This document shows positions 1 to 7,453 of a DNA stretch of 64,000 nucleotides, one piece after another. The stretch is taken from the NCBI RefSeq assembly GCF_009674495.1, contig NZ_WKJN01000027.1, forward strand, positions 1 through 64,000, given 5' to 3'. The position numbers and the translations under genes are program-made. The stretch is from Duganella alba. Lineage in GTDB: Bacteria; Pseudomonadota; Gammaproteobacteria; Burkholderiales; Burkholderiaceae_D. Each line of letters opens with the position of its first letter. Position 1 is the first letter of the stretch. Under the pieces are notes generated by a model that ran no database searches, had not been told where the DNA came from, and saw only the letters and a program-made list of their open reading frames with translations.

Positions 1-1961
1 GGCGGCGCCGCGGCCGGCCGTGTCTCGCGGCCGCGCAGCGGGGCCACGATGGCGTCGAACAGGTCGCATTCGCGCGGCGGTTTGATGAGCTGGAAGGCGA
101 CGCCGGCTTCACGCCGCTGCACGCCATCGGCGGCGTTGCGCTCGGTACTCAGCAGCACCAGGCGCGGCGGCGCCAGCGTGGTGTCGGCGCGGATGGCGGC
201 TGCCAGCGCCAGGCCCGAGGTGCGGGGCTGTTCCATGTCGAGCAGCACCACGTCGAAGGCGCGGCCGTTCGCTGCCGCCTGCCGCAGCACGGGCAGCGTG
301 TCGGTGGCGCTGGCGTAGGCGCAGGTGATGCGCCAGGCCGCCAGTTGCCGCTCCAGCGCGGCGCGGCTGGCGGGATGTTGATCGACAATCAAAGCGCGGA
401 TTCCCTGTGTTGCGGTGGATGGATCGTCGATATCGACGCGGCGTTTGTCGAAATTTACGGCAAACCAAAAGATTGAACCTTGAGTTAGCGCATGTTCGAC
501 GCCTATCGCGCCGCCCATCAGCTCCACCAGCTGTTTCGAGATCGCCAGGCCCAGCCCGGTGCCGCCGTGCTTGCGGGTGGTGGTGCCGTCGGCCTGCGAG
601 AACGAATCGAAGATGCGCGCGCGCGCCTCGGCCGAGACGCCGATGCCGGTGTCGTGCACCTCGAAGCGCAGGCCGACCGATTGCGCATCCTCGCGCGCCA
701 CCATCACCCTGACGGTGATCTGGCCGGCGTCGGTGAATTTGATGGCGTTGCCGAGCAGGTTGAAGATCACCTGGCGCAGGCGGTTGGGATCGCCGCAGAC
801 GCCGAGCGGGATGTTGTAGGCGATGTCGAGCTCCAGCCGCAATCCCTTGGCCTGGGCCTGCGGCGAGAACACGTTGTCGATGTCGTCGAGCAGGTCGCGG
901 AAATTGAAGTGGATGTATTCCACCGTCAGCTTGCCGGCTTCGATCTTGGAGAAATCCAGGATGTCGTTGATGATCACCAGCAGATGCTCGCCGGAGCGCT
1001 TGACCATGCTGGTGTAGTGGCGCTGCTGCTCGCTCAGGCGCGTGGCCAGCAGCAGCTCCGTCATGCCGAGCACGCCGTTCATCGGCGTGCGGATCTCGTG
1101 GCTCATGGTGGCGAGGAAGGCGCTCTTGGCCTGGCTGGCGGCTTCGGCGGCGTTCTTGGCTTTTTCCAGTTGCTCGGTGCGCACACTGACCTGGCGTTCC
1201 AGCTGGTCGCGGTACTCGGCCAGCGCGGCGTCGCGGCCTTCGACTTGCGCCAGCATGTCGTTGAAGCTGTCGATCAGCGCGCCCAGCTCGTCGCTGCGCT
1301 GGTGGGCGATGCGCGGCGTGGCGTGGCCGCGGCTGACCTGCTGCGCCGCCGCGATCAGCTGGCTGACCGGCTCGGCGATGCTGCCCTTGAAGCGCGCCGC
1401 CGTCAGCAGCGCCATCATGAATGACAGCGCGGCGGCGGCGATGGCGGCGCCGAGGTTTTTCAGGATGTCCAGCCACATGCGCAGTTGCGAGCTTTCCACC
1501 ATCACCACGCCGATGGCGTCGTCGTCCTGGCGCAGCACGCGGTAGACGCGCAGGGCGGGCGCCCACGGCGGGCCGCTGCGTTCGGTGGTGACGTCGGTGG
1601 CGATGACCGGTGCGTTCAGTTCGTCCGGTCCGTTCTGGCCCTGCGGCAGGCGCGGCGTGGTGTAGCGCGCCAGCAGCTTGCCGGCGCTGTCGTAGAGCGC
1701 CGCTTGCAGGATGTCCTGTTCGACCGCCAGCGTGGCCAGCGTCTGGCTGGCCTGGCGGCGGTCGGCGTACAGCAGCGCGGTCTTGCTGTTGCTGCCGATG
1801 ACGCCCGCCAGCGAAGACAGCTGCTGGCGCGCATCCTCGCTGTGACTGAGCACCGAGGTGGCGGCAAACGCGACGAACACCAGCAGCAACGCGCTGCCGG
1901 TGGACAACACGGACATGATCGTGAGCTTCTGGCTCAGACCGGAGCGTTCAAAGTTGAACAT
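1..1961 (-). CDS. CHASE8-type hybrid sensor histidine kinase (3' end beyond window)
   Basis: The frame is open for 653 codons from the ATG at 1961 to the window edge, so the C-terminus is missing. The ATG has a GGGAGA ribosome site 5 nt upstream. Order of parts: membrane segment about 15-37, a periplasmic CHASE8-like region about 40-150, second membrane segment about 165-190, HAMP and coiled coil 190-255, HisKA with SHEIRTPMN (phospho-accepting His near 268), HATPase with NLLGNAIKF and a GTGLGLAI G-box, then a receiver from about residue 525 with the acceptor Asp in LLDMEQP and the conserved Lys in LIKPP. The usual acidic pair near the receiver start reads VDQ instead of VDD. It is probably an inner-membrane kinase of a phosphorelay; the signal is unknown. 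It is divergent from the glycosyltransferase at 2093, with 131 bp between the starts. Confidence 0.9.
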   Translation of the reverse strand, partial: MFNFERSGLSQKLTIMSVLSTGSALLLVFVAFAATSVLSHSEDARQQLSSLAGVIGSNSKTALLYADRRQASQTLATLAVEQDILQAALYDSAGKLLARYTTPRLPQGQNGPDELNAPVIATDVTTERSGPPWAPALRVYRVLRQDDDAIGVVMVESSQLRMWLDILKNLGAAIAAAALSFMMALLTAARFKGSIAEPVSQLIAAAQQVSRGHATPRIAHQRSDELGALIDSFNDMLAQVEGRDAALAEYRDQLERQVSVRTEQLEKAKNAAEAASQAKSAFLATMSHEIRTPMNGVLGMTELLLATRLSEQQRHYTSMVKRSGEHLLVIINDILDFSKIEAGKLTVEYIHFNFRDLLDDIDNVFSPQAQAKGLRLELDIAYNIPLGVCGDPNRLRQVIFNLLGNAIKFTDAGQITVRVMVAREDAQSVGLRFEVHDTGIGVSAEARARIFDSFSQADGTTTRKHGGTGLGLAISKQLVELMGGAIGVEHALTQGSIFWFAVNFDKRRVDIDDPSTATQGIRALIVDQHPASRAALERQLAAWRITCAYASATDTLPVLRQAAANGRAFDVVLLDMEQPRTSGLALAAAIRADTTLAPPRLVLLSTERNAADGVQRREAGVAFQLIKPPRECDLFDAIVAPLRGRETRPAAAP

Positions 1962-2092
1962 TGCATTCTCCCATCCGTTGATTCCAATAAGAAAAATATA
2001 TGGATCAGGCAGGCTCGGCATTGATTTTTATCTAAGACTGCACGTTTGCGCTTGCTCAAACGATGGTCGATTAAACGTTGCAAGCTGCTAGC

Positions 2093-3298
2093 ATGGAACG
2101 CAAAAAAATCTTGTTCGTGGCCGAGGCGGTGACGCTGGCGCATGTGGGCCGTCCGCTGGCGCTGGCGCAAACGCTGGACCGGCAACACTACGACGTGCAC
2201 TTCGCCTGCGCGCCGGGGTATGACATGTTTTTTAAAGGCAGCGAGGTCACCAGTTGGGTCTTGAACAGCATCTCCAGCGCGCGCTTCCTGGCGGCGCTGG
2301 CGGCAGGCAAGCCGGTATATGACGCGGCCACCTTGTCGCGGTACGTGGCGGACGATCTGCGGCTGTTGCAGGCGTTGAAGCCGGATGTGGTGATTGGCGA
2401 TTTCCGCCTGTCGCTGTCGGTCAGCGCGCGGGTGGCGCAGGTGCCGTATGTGGGCTTGATCAACGCCTACTGGAGTCCGTATGTGGAACAGCATTACCAG
2501 GTGCCGGCGATCGCGCTGTCACGCGTGCTGCCGGTTGTGCTGGCTGACCGGCTGTTCAACCTGGTGCGGCCGTTGGCGTTTGCCTTGCACAGCCGGCCGT
2601 TGAACCGCGTGCGGCGCGACCACCACCTGCCGTCGCTGGGGCGTGATCTGCGGCGTATCTACACCGATGCGGATTACGTGTTGTATTCGGATATTCCGGA
2701 GATGTTTCCGGCGCATGAGTTGCCGCTGTCGCATTCCTATCTTGGGCCGGTGACGTGGTCGCCGCCGACGGAACTGCCGTCGTGGTGGGACAGCTTGCCG
2801 GTTGCGCGGGACATCGTCTACGTGACGCTGGGCAGTTCGGGGCAGGGCGCTTTGCTGCCGCAGGTGTTACAGGCGCTGGCGCCGTTGCCATTGACGGTGA
2901 TTGCCGCCACCGCCGGCAATGTCGATGCCGGGCTGTTGCCGGATAATGCCAGGGTGGCCAGCTATCTGCCGGGTGAGCAGGCGGCGCAGCGGTCGCGGCT
3001 GGTGATTTGCAATGGCGGCAGTCCGACCAGCCAGCAGGCGCTGGCGGCCGGGGTGCCGGTGCTGGGCATCGCGGGCAATCTGGATCAGTATTTGAATATG
3101 GATGGGGTGGTGCGTACCGGCGCCGGTTCCTTGCTGCGTTCAGATCGGCTATCGGAAGAAAGCTTGCGCGCGACGGCGTTGCAGTTGCTGACGCGCCCCG
3201 AACCACGCGCCGCCGCAGGCCGTGTCGCGCAGCAGTTCCAGCGCTACAACGCGGGGGCGCGGCTGGCGTATCTGTTGGCGCAAATAGCAGGGCCTTGA
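2093..3298 (+). CDS. UGT/MGT-type glycosyltransferase
   Basis: This 401-residue protein has the two-lobed GT-B layout of the MGT/UGT (GT1) family. The N-terminal strand KKILFVAEAVTLAHVGRPL forms the acceptor lobe. The C-terminal lobe contains VTLGSSGQG and the donor-site region ICNGGSPTSQQALAAGVP followed by GNLDQYLNM, where a UGT normally binds the nucleotide sugar. It probably transfers a sugar to a small lipophilic or secondary-metabolite acceptor in the cytosol; the substrate cannot be read from the sequence. The ATG at 2093 is preferred; a TTG at 2078 in the same frame would add five residues, and neither has a clear Shine-Dalgarno. It is a single gene, followed by an 18-bp palindrome at 3342-3359 without a T-run. 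Confidence 0.85.
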   Translation: MERKKILFVAEAVTLAHVGRPLALAQTLDRQHYDVHFACAPGYDMFFKGSEVTSWVLNSISSARFLAALAAGKPVYDAATLSRYVADDLRLLQALKPDVVIGDFRLSLSVSARVAQVPYVGLINAYWSPYVEQHYQVPAIALSRVLPVVLADRLFNLVRPLAFALHSRPLNRVRRDHHLPSLGRDLRRIYTDADYVLYSDIPEMFPAHELPLSHSYLGPVTWSPPTELPSWWDSLPVARDIVYVTLGSSGQGALLPQVLQALAPLPLTVIAATAGNVDAGLLPDNARVASYLPGEQAAQRSRLVICNGGSPTSQQALAAGVPVLGIAGNLDQYLNMDGVVRTGAGSLLRSDRLSEESLRATALQLLTRPEPRAAAGRVAQQFQRYNAGARLAYLLAQIAGP

Positions 3299-3408
3299 AG
3301 CTGACGGCACCTGCGCAACCCGCACACCGCTGCGGCCAGGGGCCGGCCCATGGGCCGGCGGGGCGCAGCCCCTATCCCTGACCCTGGGTCAGACCCTTTC
3401 GTCAGGGG

Positions 3409-3436
3409 TAAAAAAAAGCGGACCGCAGGGTCCGCT
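3409..3436 (-). terminator. Rho-independent terminator of the PEP-CTERM gene
   Basis: On the minus strand AGCGGACC / GGTCCGCT pairs around a short CTGC loop (3417-3436) and is followed by eight T. It lies 21 nt past the stop codon at 3458. Confidence 0.85.
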
Positions 3437-3457
3437 ATTAACCCGCTGCTGCTGCGG

Positions 3458-4378
3458 TCAGGACTGCACCTTGCGGCGCGTGCCCAGCGCGAGACCCGCA
3501 AAGCCCAATCCGATCAGTGCCAGCGTGGCAGGCTCCGGAATGGTGGCGAAGCTCTGCGACGAGTCCACCTTCAGGAATGGCACTGTGGTGGGGGTAGAAC
3601 CATCCCACATCATGGTTGGAGTGAAGAACGACGGCACATTGGTGGTGCCGGTAAATTTGTCGATGAAGATCGAACCAGTCACCACGTCCAGATACAGCGG
3701 GTCCACATAGTCGATCATGAAGCGCGAATCGAACGAGCCGGTGCCGACAGCGCCGGAAGCGCTGAAGCTCGCCTCATTGAATACCAGATGGCCCGACAGG
3801 ATCAGCACACCATCGCCATCCACGCCGCCAGCGCCGCACCCCGCCGAGGTCACGCCTTCGCCATAGCAGCGCACGGTGTTGGCGCCGTTGCCCGGCACGG
3901 CTTTGCTGCCGTCGGTGATGTTGTCCAGGTAGATCGCCATGTTCTGCACGCCGGCGTGCAGCGGATCGACGTCCATCGCGGCCGACTGGGTGGGCGGCAA
4001 ACCGAAGTTGACGGTGGTTGCCGTTTGCGCGGTGACCAGCTCCTGGAAGCGCACCACTTTGCTGATTTCAAAAGTGCTGTTGAGTCCGGCTGGTGTGACG
4101 ATGGCCGGGATATTGCTGTTGGACATAGTGCCAACCACCATCTGCGAACGCAGTTCGGTCAGGTAAGGGGCGCCGGCGCCAGGGCCGACGATGTTGCCGG
4201 GGATGAAGCCAGTCGCCAGGCCGGTATCGGTGACATTGGTCCACAGGTCAGCGTAGGTGCTATAGGTACCGGTGCCGGTAGGGTCCAGGCCCAGCGTAGG
4301 GCCGGCGCTGGCGGTCAGCGGCGCCGCCAGCGCGGCTGCCAGCATGGCGACGGCCAGCGCGGGTTGGTAGGTTTTCAT
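3458..4378 (-). CDS. PEP-CTERM sorting domain protein, exported
   Basis: The 306-residue product begins with a Sec signal peptide (about 1-26, cleavage after TASA) and ends with a classic PEP-CTERM tail: IPEPATLALIGLGFAGLA followed by the basic GTRRK cluster. Such tails are recognised by exosortase (EpsH), which removes them during export, usually alongside exopolysaccharide production. No exosortase lies in this window. The body is rich in Gly, Thr and Asp, contains two cysteines (RCYGE, AGCGAG) and matches no catalytic family I recognise. The ATG at 4378 has GAGGAG 6 nt upstream; the longer open frame to 4588 overlaps the neighbouring gene and lacks a ribosome site. It lies 142 bp downstream of the ThiF/nitroreductase/transferase operon on the same strand, with a hairpin between. 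Confidence 0.85.
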   Translation of the reverse strand: MKTYQPALAVAMLAAALAAPLTASAGPTLGLDPTGTGTYSTYADLWTNVTDTGLATGFIPGNIVGPGAGAPYLTELRSQMVVGTMSNSNIPAIVTPAGLNSTFEISKVVRFQELVTAQTATTVNFGLPPTQSAAMDVDPLHAGVQNMAIYLDNITDGSKAVPGNGANTVRCYGEGVTSAGCGAGGVDGDGVLILSGHLVFNEASFSASGAVGTGSFDSRFMIDYVDPLYLDVVTGSIFIDKFTGTTNVPSFFTPTMMWDGSTPTTVPFLKVDSSQSFATIPEPATLALIGLGFAGLALGTRRKVQS

Positions 4379-4468
4379 GTGTGCTCCTCGAAAAGGGCCA
4401 CGGGGATCGAGGCCGTATCGCTGAAAGAGCAAAACCCTTGCCAGTGCTGGTGATTCCTGTGAAATCAA

Positions 4469-4509
4469 ACACTTGCGCGCGCCGTTGGCGCGGTGGCGCC
4501 GGCAAGTGT
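4469..4509 (-). terminator. Probable terminator after the hexapeptide transferase
   Basis: ACACTTG (4469-4475) pairs with CAAGTGT (4503-4509), with a GCGCC/GGCGC inner stem. On the minus strand the stem is followed by TTTGATTTC, a weak T-rich tail. It separates the ThiF operon from the PEP-CTERM gene. Confidence 0.5.
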
Positions 4510-4520
4510 AAAAAAATCCG

Positions 4521-5195
4521 TCAGGCCTGGCCGGGCGCGGCCTTGAGGCGACGCGCCGGAATGCCGCCCCAGATTTCGCCGGCGGCAATCTGCGTGTCCT
4601 TGGTGACCACCGCGCCGGTCGAGACGATGGCGTTGTCGCCGATTTGCACGCCGGCCATCACCACCGCTTTGGCGCCGATGGTGACGGTGTTGCCGATGTG
4701 GACCGCCTTCAGTTCCAGCTTCGGCCCTTCGATCACATGCGCGAAAATCACCGCGTCGTGGCCGATGATGGTGTTGCTGCCGATGTGCGTCAGCGGCGGA
4801 TCGAGCAGCGCGCCGGCGCTGTAGGTGTTGGCGCCCAGCCGGGCGCCCAGCGCCAGGTAAATCAGCCGCTGGATCGGCACCGGAATGAAGTGGGTGCGGA
4901 TCAGCGAATTGAACAACAGCAGGTAGAACAGGATGTTGACGTTGGCCACCAGTTCATGACGCGAATGCTCGGCCACTTCGCCTTCGCGCAACGGCAGCGC
5001 CAGCAGGAACAAACGGTAGACCAGAAACGCATACAGGTAGAGCAGCACGACAGCGGCCAGCACCAGCGTGACGCCGCGAAAGTCACCGAGCGGCAAGCGG
5101 TCGACCACCAGCGCGGTGGTGCCGATGGCCAGCAGCAGGATCAGCATCAGCAGCCACAGGAACACCGCCACCTGGCAGAACTTGATGGCGCGCAT
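4521..5195 (-). CDS. Membrane-anchored left-handed beta-helix (hexapeptide repeat) acyltransferase
   Basis: The 224-residue protein has two N-terminal membrane helices (about 8-30 and 40-65), a basic/polar linker, and from about residue 110 hexapeptide turns (ALGARLGANTYSAGALL, HIGSNTIIGHDAVIF, VHIGNTVTIGAKAVVM, VQIGDNAIVSTGAVV) ending in IWGGIPARRL, the usual end of LbetaH acetyl/acyltransferases. Such enzymes move an acyl group from CoA or a carrier protein to an amine or hydroxyl; the membrane anchor suggests a lipid-linked or envelope substrate. The ATG shares one base with the stop of the nitroreductase gene (TGATG), so translation is probably coupled. It is the last gene of the three-gene operon. 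The true substrate is unknown. Confidence 0.8.
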   Translation of the reverse strand: MRAIKFCQVAVFLWLLMLILLLAIGTTALVVDRLPLGDFRGVTLVLAAVVLLYLYAFLVYRLFLLALPLREGEVAEHSRHELVANVNILFYLLLFNSLIRTHFIPVPIQRLIYLALGARLGANTYSAGALLDPPLTHIGSNTIIGHDAVIFAHVIEGPKLELKAVHIGNTVTIGAKAVVMAGVQIGDNAIVSTGAVVTKDTQIAAGEIWGGIPARRLKAAPGQA

Positions 5196-6292
5196 CAGCG
5201 GCCTCCATTGCCCGGCACCAGCAGTTCGCGCAGCGGACGCCGCAAGGAGCGCGCCGACGCCGGCTCGCCGGCGCCGATGCGGCCCATGAACACCGCCGCG
5301 TCCCAGTCCTGCTGGCCGACCAGGGCCGCGCCTTGACGCGACAATTCCGCCGCGCGCTCCTGCATGCCCGGCGTGCTGGAGAAGATACGCCCCTCGCGCA
5401 CGTAGCGCGAGAAGATCAGCGGCGTCATCTCCGGCTGCATCTGCAAGCCAAGCGAGGTGGCGGTCAGCCAGAAGCGCTGCATGGCGCGGCCGGCGGCGAC
5501 ATAGTCGTCGATGCGTTGCGGCCTGGGCGATGCGGTCAGCACGAAATGCGCGGCGCAGGCCAGCGATGGAATCAGGTCCATCTGCAGGCGCGGCGCCAGC
5601 GTGCCGGCCAGCCAGGTGTTGAAGAAATGTACGCGGTTCCAGTCCTGCATCACCCAGCGCATCAGTTTGGTCGTCATGCCGTCCGCGCCCAGCGCCTGGT
5701 CGGGAATGCGGTCCTCGCTGTAACAGGCGTTCCACTCGATGATGGACTTGTGCACGCGGTGCGCTTCCGGCATGGTCAGGCGCAGCTTGGCGTTGCGGAA
5801 CATCAGGCGCGCGGCGGCCATGCGCCGGCTGCCTTCCAGCCAGCGGACCTGGTAGCCCTCCGGCAGCGCGGCGGCCAGCGTGGCTTTTTCCACCACCGTC
5901 AGCGGCCGGCGGCTGAGGGCGCGGCGCTGCACCGCGCGCGGCAGGATGGCGTCGGCCAGCGGATCGGCCTCCATGCCCGGCGCGGGCAGCAATTCGATGC
6001 TGAAGGTGGGGCGGTTGTCGGGCGTGTCGGTGTGGCGCATGCTGCGCAGCGTCAGACCGAAGGTGCTGGCGGCGATGGCCATGGTTTCCAGCAGCGCGCC
6101 AAGCGAGATCTGGCTCGGATGGCCGTCGAGGTCGTAGACGCAGTGGTCGCGCGTGTCGTGGCCGTGCACCACCAGCCGGCGCTCGTCGAGGATTTCGAAG
6201 CGCCATGGCTGCGTGTTGTCGCCGCTCGGCGCCCAGCGCGCCAGTTCGAGGATTTGTTCCAGCGTCGTGTCCAGCTGCTGCATCGTGTTCAT
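5195..6292 (-). CDS. Nitroreductase-family (MoeY/Acg-like) FMN oxidoreductase
   Basis: The N-terminus ELARWAPSGDNTQPWRF is the FMN-binding signature of the nitroreductase superfamily. At 365 residues the protein is longer than classic nitroreductases and resembles the large group often labelled MoeY-like, in which two half-domains are fused. Flavin contacts are also expected in LACAAHFVLTA and in the C-terminal GAALVGQQDWDAAVFMGRIG. Enzymes of this fold reduce nitro groups or quinones, or oxidise thiazoline/oxazoline rings in peptide natural products. The gene overlaps thiF-like upstream by 4 bp (ATGA) and the transferase downstream by 1 bp, so the three products probably act in one pathway. 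The MoeY name should not be taken as evidence of a role in molybdopterin synthesis. Confidence 0.8.
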   Translation of the reverse strand: MNTMQQLDTTLEQILELARWAPSGDNTQPWRFEILDERRLVVHGHDTRDHCVYDLDGHPSQISLGALLETMAIAASTFGLTLRSMRHTDTPDNRPTFSIELLPAPGMEADPLADAILPRAVQRRALSRRPLTVVEKATLAAALPEGYQVRWLEGSRRMAAARLMFRNAKLRLTMPEAHRVHKSIIEWNACYSEDRIPDQALGADGMTTKLMRWVMQDWNRVHFFNTWLAGTLAPRLQMDLIPSLACAAHFVLTASPRPQRIDDYVAAGRAMQRFWLTATSLGLQMQPEMTPLIFSRYVREGRIFSSTPGMQERAAELSRQGAALVGQQDWDAAVFMGRIGAGEPASARSLRRPLRELLVPGNGGR

Positions 6293-7158
6293 GTGCTCTC
6301 TCCGGGCCGGCGCCGCTTGGCCAGCATCATCGCCAGCCGTTGCAGCGGATGGCGGTTGCCGCCGGGACGCCAGGTGCGCACCAGCTTGTTACGAAAGGCG
6401 TCGAACTGGTAGCCGCGCGGGGCCGCCAGCACGTCGCCGCGTTGCAGCAGGATCTTCAGCGCCTCGGTGGCGGCCGCGCCCGCGCACAGCTCGCAGCCCA
6501 TGATGGTAGACGGGCCGCGCTGTTCCTGCAAATTGATGGCCGACGGATCGACCAGGTAGCCGCCATGCAGCCCGGCCGGCGCCAGCCCGACCAGGAAGCG
6601 CAGGGCTTTTTCCATGTCCGGCTTGTCGCCCCAGCCGAAGTATTCCTCGAACGTCATGTGGCCGGGCAGGAAGTTCATCACGGCCGTGCCCATGCCCAGC
6701 GGCGCCGCCGTCACGGCTGGAATGCCGAGCCGGGCGCAGGCGGCAAAGGTGGCCTGCCGCGCGCCGAAGGCGAAGAAATCCAGACCGTCGACGTACAAGT
6801 CTACACCGTCGAAAAACCGGGCCAGATTGTCCTGGTTGACGCCGTCGGGGAAGCGCACCAGCTTGAGTTCCGGATTGATGTCGAGCGCCAGTTCGGCCAG
6901 CACGTCGACCTTGGGCTGGCCCAGCGACGACATGGTGGCGCCGACCTGGCGGTTGAAGTTGGCGATGTCGAAGGTGTCGAAATCGGCGATATGGAAAGCG
7001 CCGATGCCCAGCCGCGCCAGTGTCAGCAAATGCACGCCGCCGACGCCGCCCATGCCGGCGATGGCAATGCGCTTGGTACGCAGCGTCGCCTGTTCGGCCG
7101 GCGTGACCCAGCCGATGTTGCGCGCAAAAGCCTGTTGGTAGTTGAATTGATGTGTCAT
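6289..7158 (-). CDS. ThiF/MoeB/UBA-type (E1-like) adenylyltransferase
   Basis: This 289-residue E1-like enzyme has the nucleotide-binding loop AIAGMGGVGGVH (about residues 31-42), then DFDTFDIANFNRQVGA, the Asp and NxNRQ motif that positions ATP and Mg in ThiF, MoeB and ubiquitin-activating enzymes. Canonical members carry two CxxC zinc pairs; here only one (CELC near 220) is seen, so zinc binding may be absent or altered. E1-like enzymes adenylate the C-terminus of a small protein or peptide. No ThiS/MoaD-like carrier and no obvious precursor peptide is visible nearby. GGGAG precedes the ATG by about 5 nt. It is the first gene of the three-gene operon, and its promoter must lie within the 57 bp before the cstA operon terminator or further upstream. 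Confidence 0.85.
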   Translation of the reverse strand: MTHQFNYQQAFARNIGWVTPAEQATLRTKRIAIAGMGGVGGVHLLTLARLGIGAFHIADFDTFDIANFNRQVGATMSSLGQPKVDVLAELALDINPELKLVRFPDGVNQDNLARFFDGVDLYVDGLDFFAFGARQATFAACARLGIPAVTAAPLGMGTAVMNFLPGHMTFEEYFGWGDKPDMEKALRFLVGLAPAGLHGGYLVDPSAINLQEQRGPSTIMGCELCAGAAATEALKILLQRGDVLAAPRGYQFDAFRNKLVRTWRPGGNRHPLQRLAMMLAKRRRPGEST

Positions 7159-7216
7159 GCGTCTCCCGTTTTATGGGGTTGGACGCATGGGCACGTAAAA
7201 AGTTCCGCAGAGGATG

Positions 7217-7244
7217 AAAAAAAACCGGCTCACTGGGAGCCGGT
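7217..7244 (-). terminator. Rho-independent terminator of cstA-ybdD
   Basis: ACCGGCT and AGCCGGT (7224-7244) form a 7-bp stem with a short loop; on the minus strand eight T follow. It lies 6 nt beyond the stop of the small YbdD-like gene. Confidence 0.88.
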
Positions 7245-7249
7245 CTTCA

Positions 7250-7453
7250 TCAGCAGCAACCGCCGCGCTTGCCTGCGCCGCCGTAGCGGGCTTCCTGGCG
7301 TTCGCGGAAGAATTCCTCATACGTCATGTACGGCTCGCCCGGATGGGTGGTTTCCCGGTGCGTGACGTAGACGTCGTAGTCAGGCAGGCCCATCATCAGG
7401 CGCATGCTTTGCCCGAGGTAGCGGCCGGCCTTGGCGATTTCGCCCAGCATCAT
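7250..7453 (-). CDS. YbdD/YjiX family (DUF466) small protein
   Basis: The 67-residue protein matches the YbdD/YjiX family in size and pattern: LGQSMRLMMGLPDYDVYVTH, a proline- and tyrosine-containing middle (HPGEPYMTYEEFF) and a basic C-terminus ending in GGCC. Members are nearly always encoded directly after cstA or btsT. Recent work on the family treats it as a small accessory subunit of the peptide/pyruvate transporter; its mechanism is not settled. The start codon overlaps the cstA stop by 4 bp (7450-7453), indicating coupled translation. The terminal cysteine pair is worth noting as a possible metal or lipid site, which is an inference only. Confidence 0.88.
   Translation of the reverse strand: MMLGEIAKAGRYLGQSMRLMMGLPDYDVYVTHRETTHPGEPYMTYEEFFRERQEARYGGAGKRGGCC

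Noticed and set aside
3342..3359. 18-bp palindrome GCCGGCCCATGGGCCGGC as terminator of the glycosyltransferase
   Set aside because: Symmetric and well placed, but no T-run follows; could equally be chance in GC-rich DNA.
5195..6292. Molybdopterin synthesis role (MoeY) linked to the paoABC molybdoenzyme
   Set aside because: The MoeY label rests on loose likeness to nitroreductases, and the genes are 28 kb apart.
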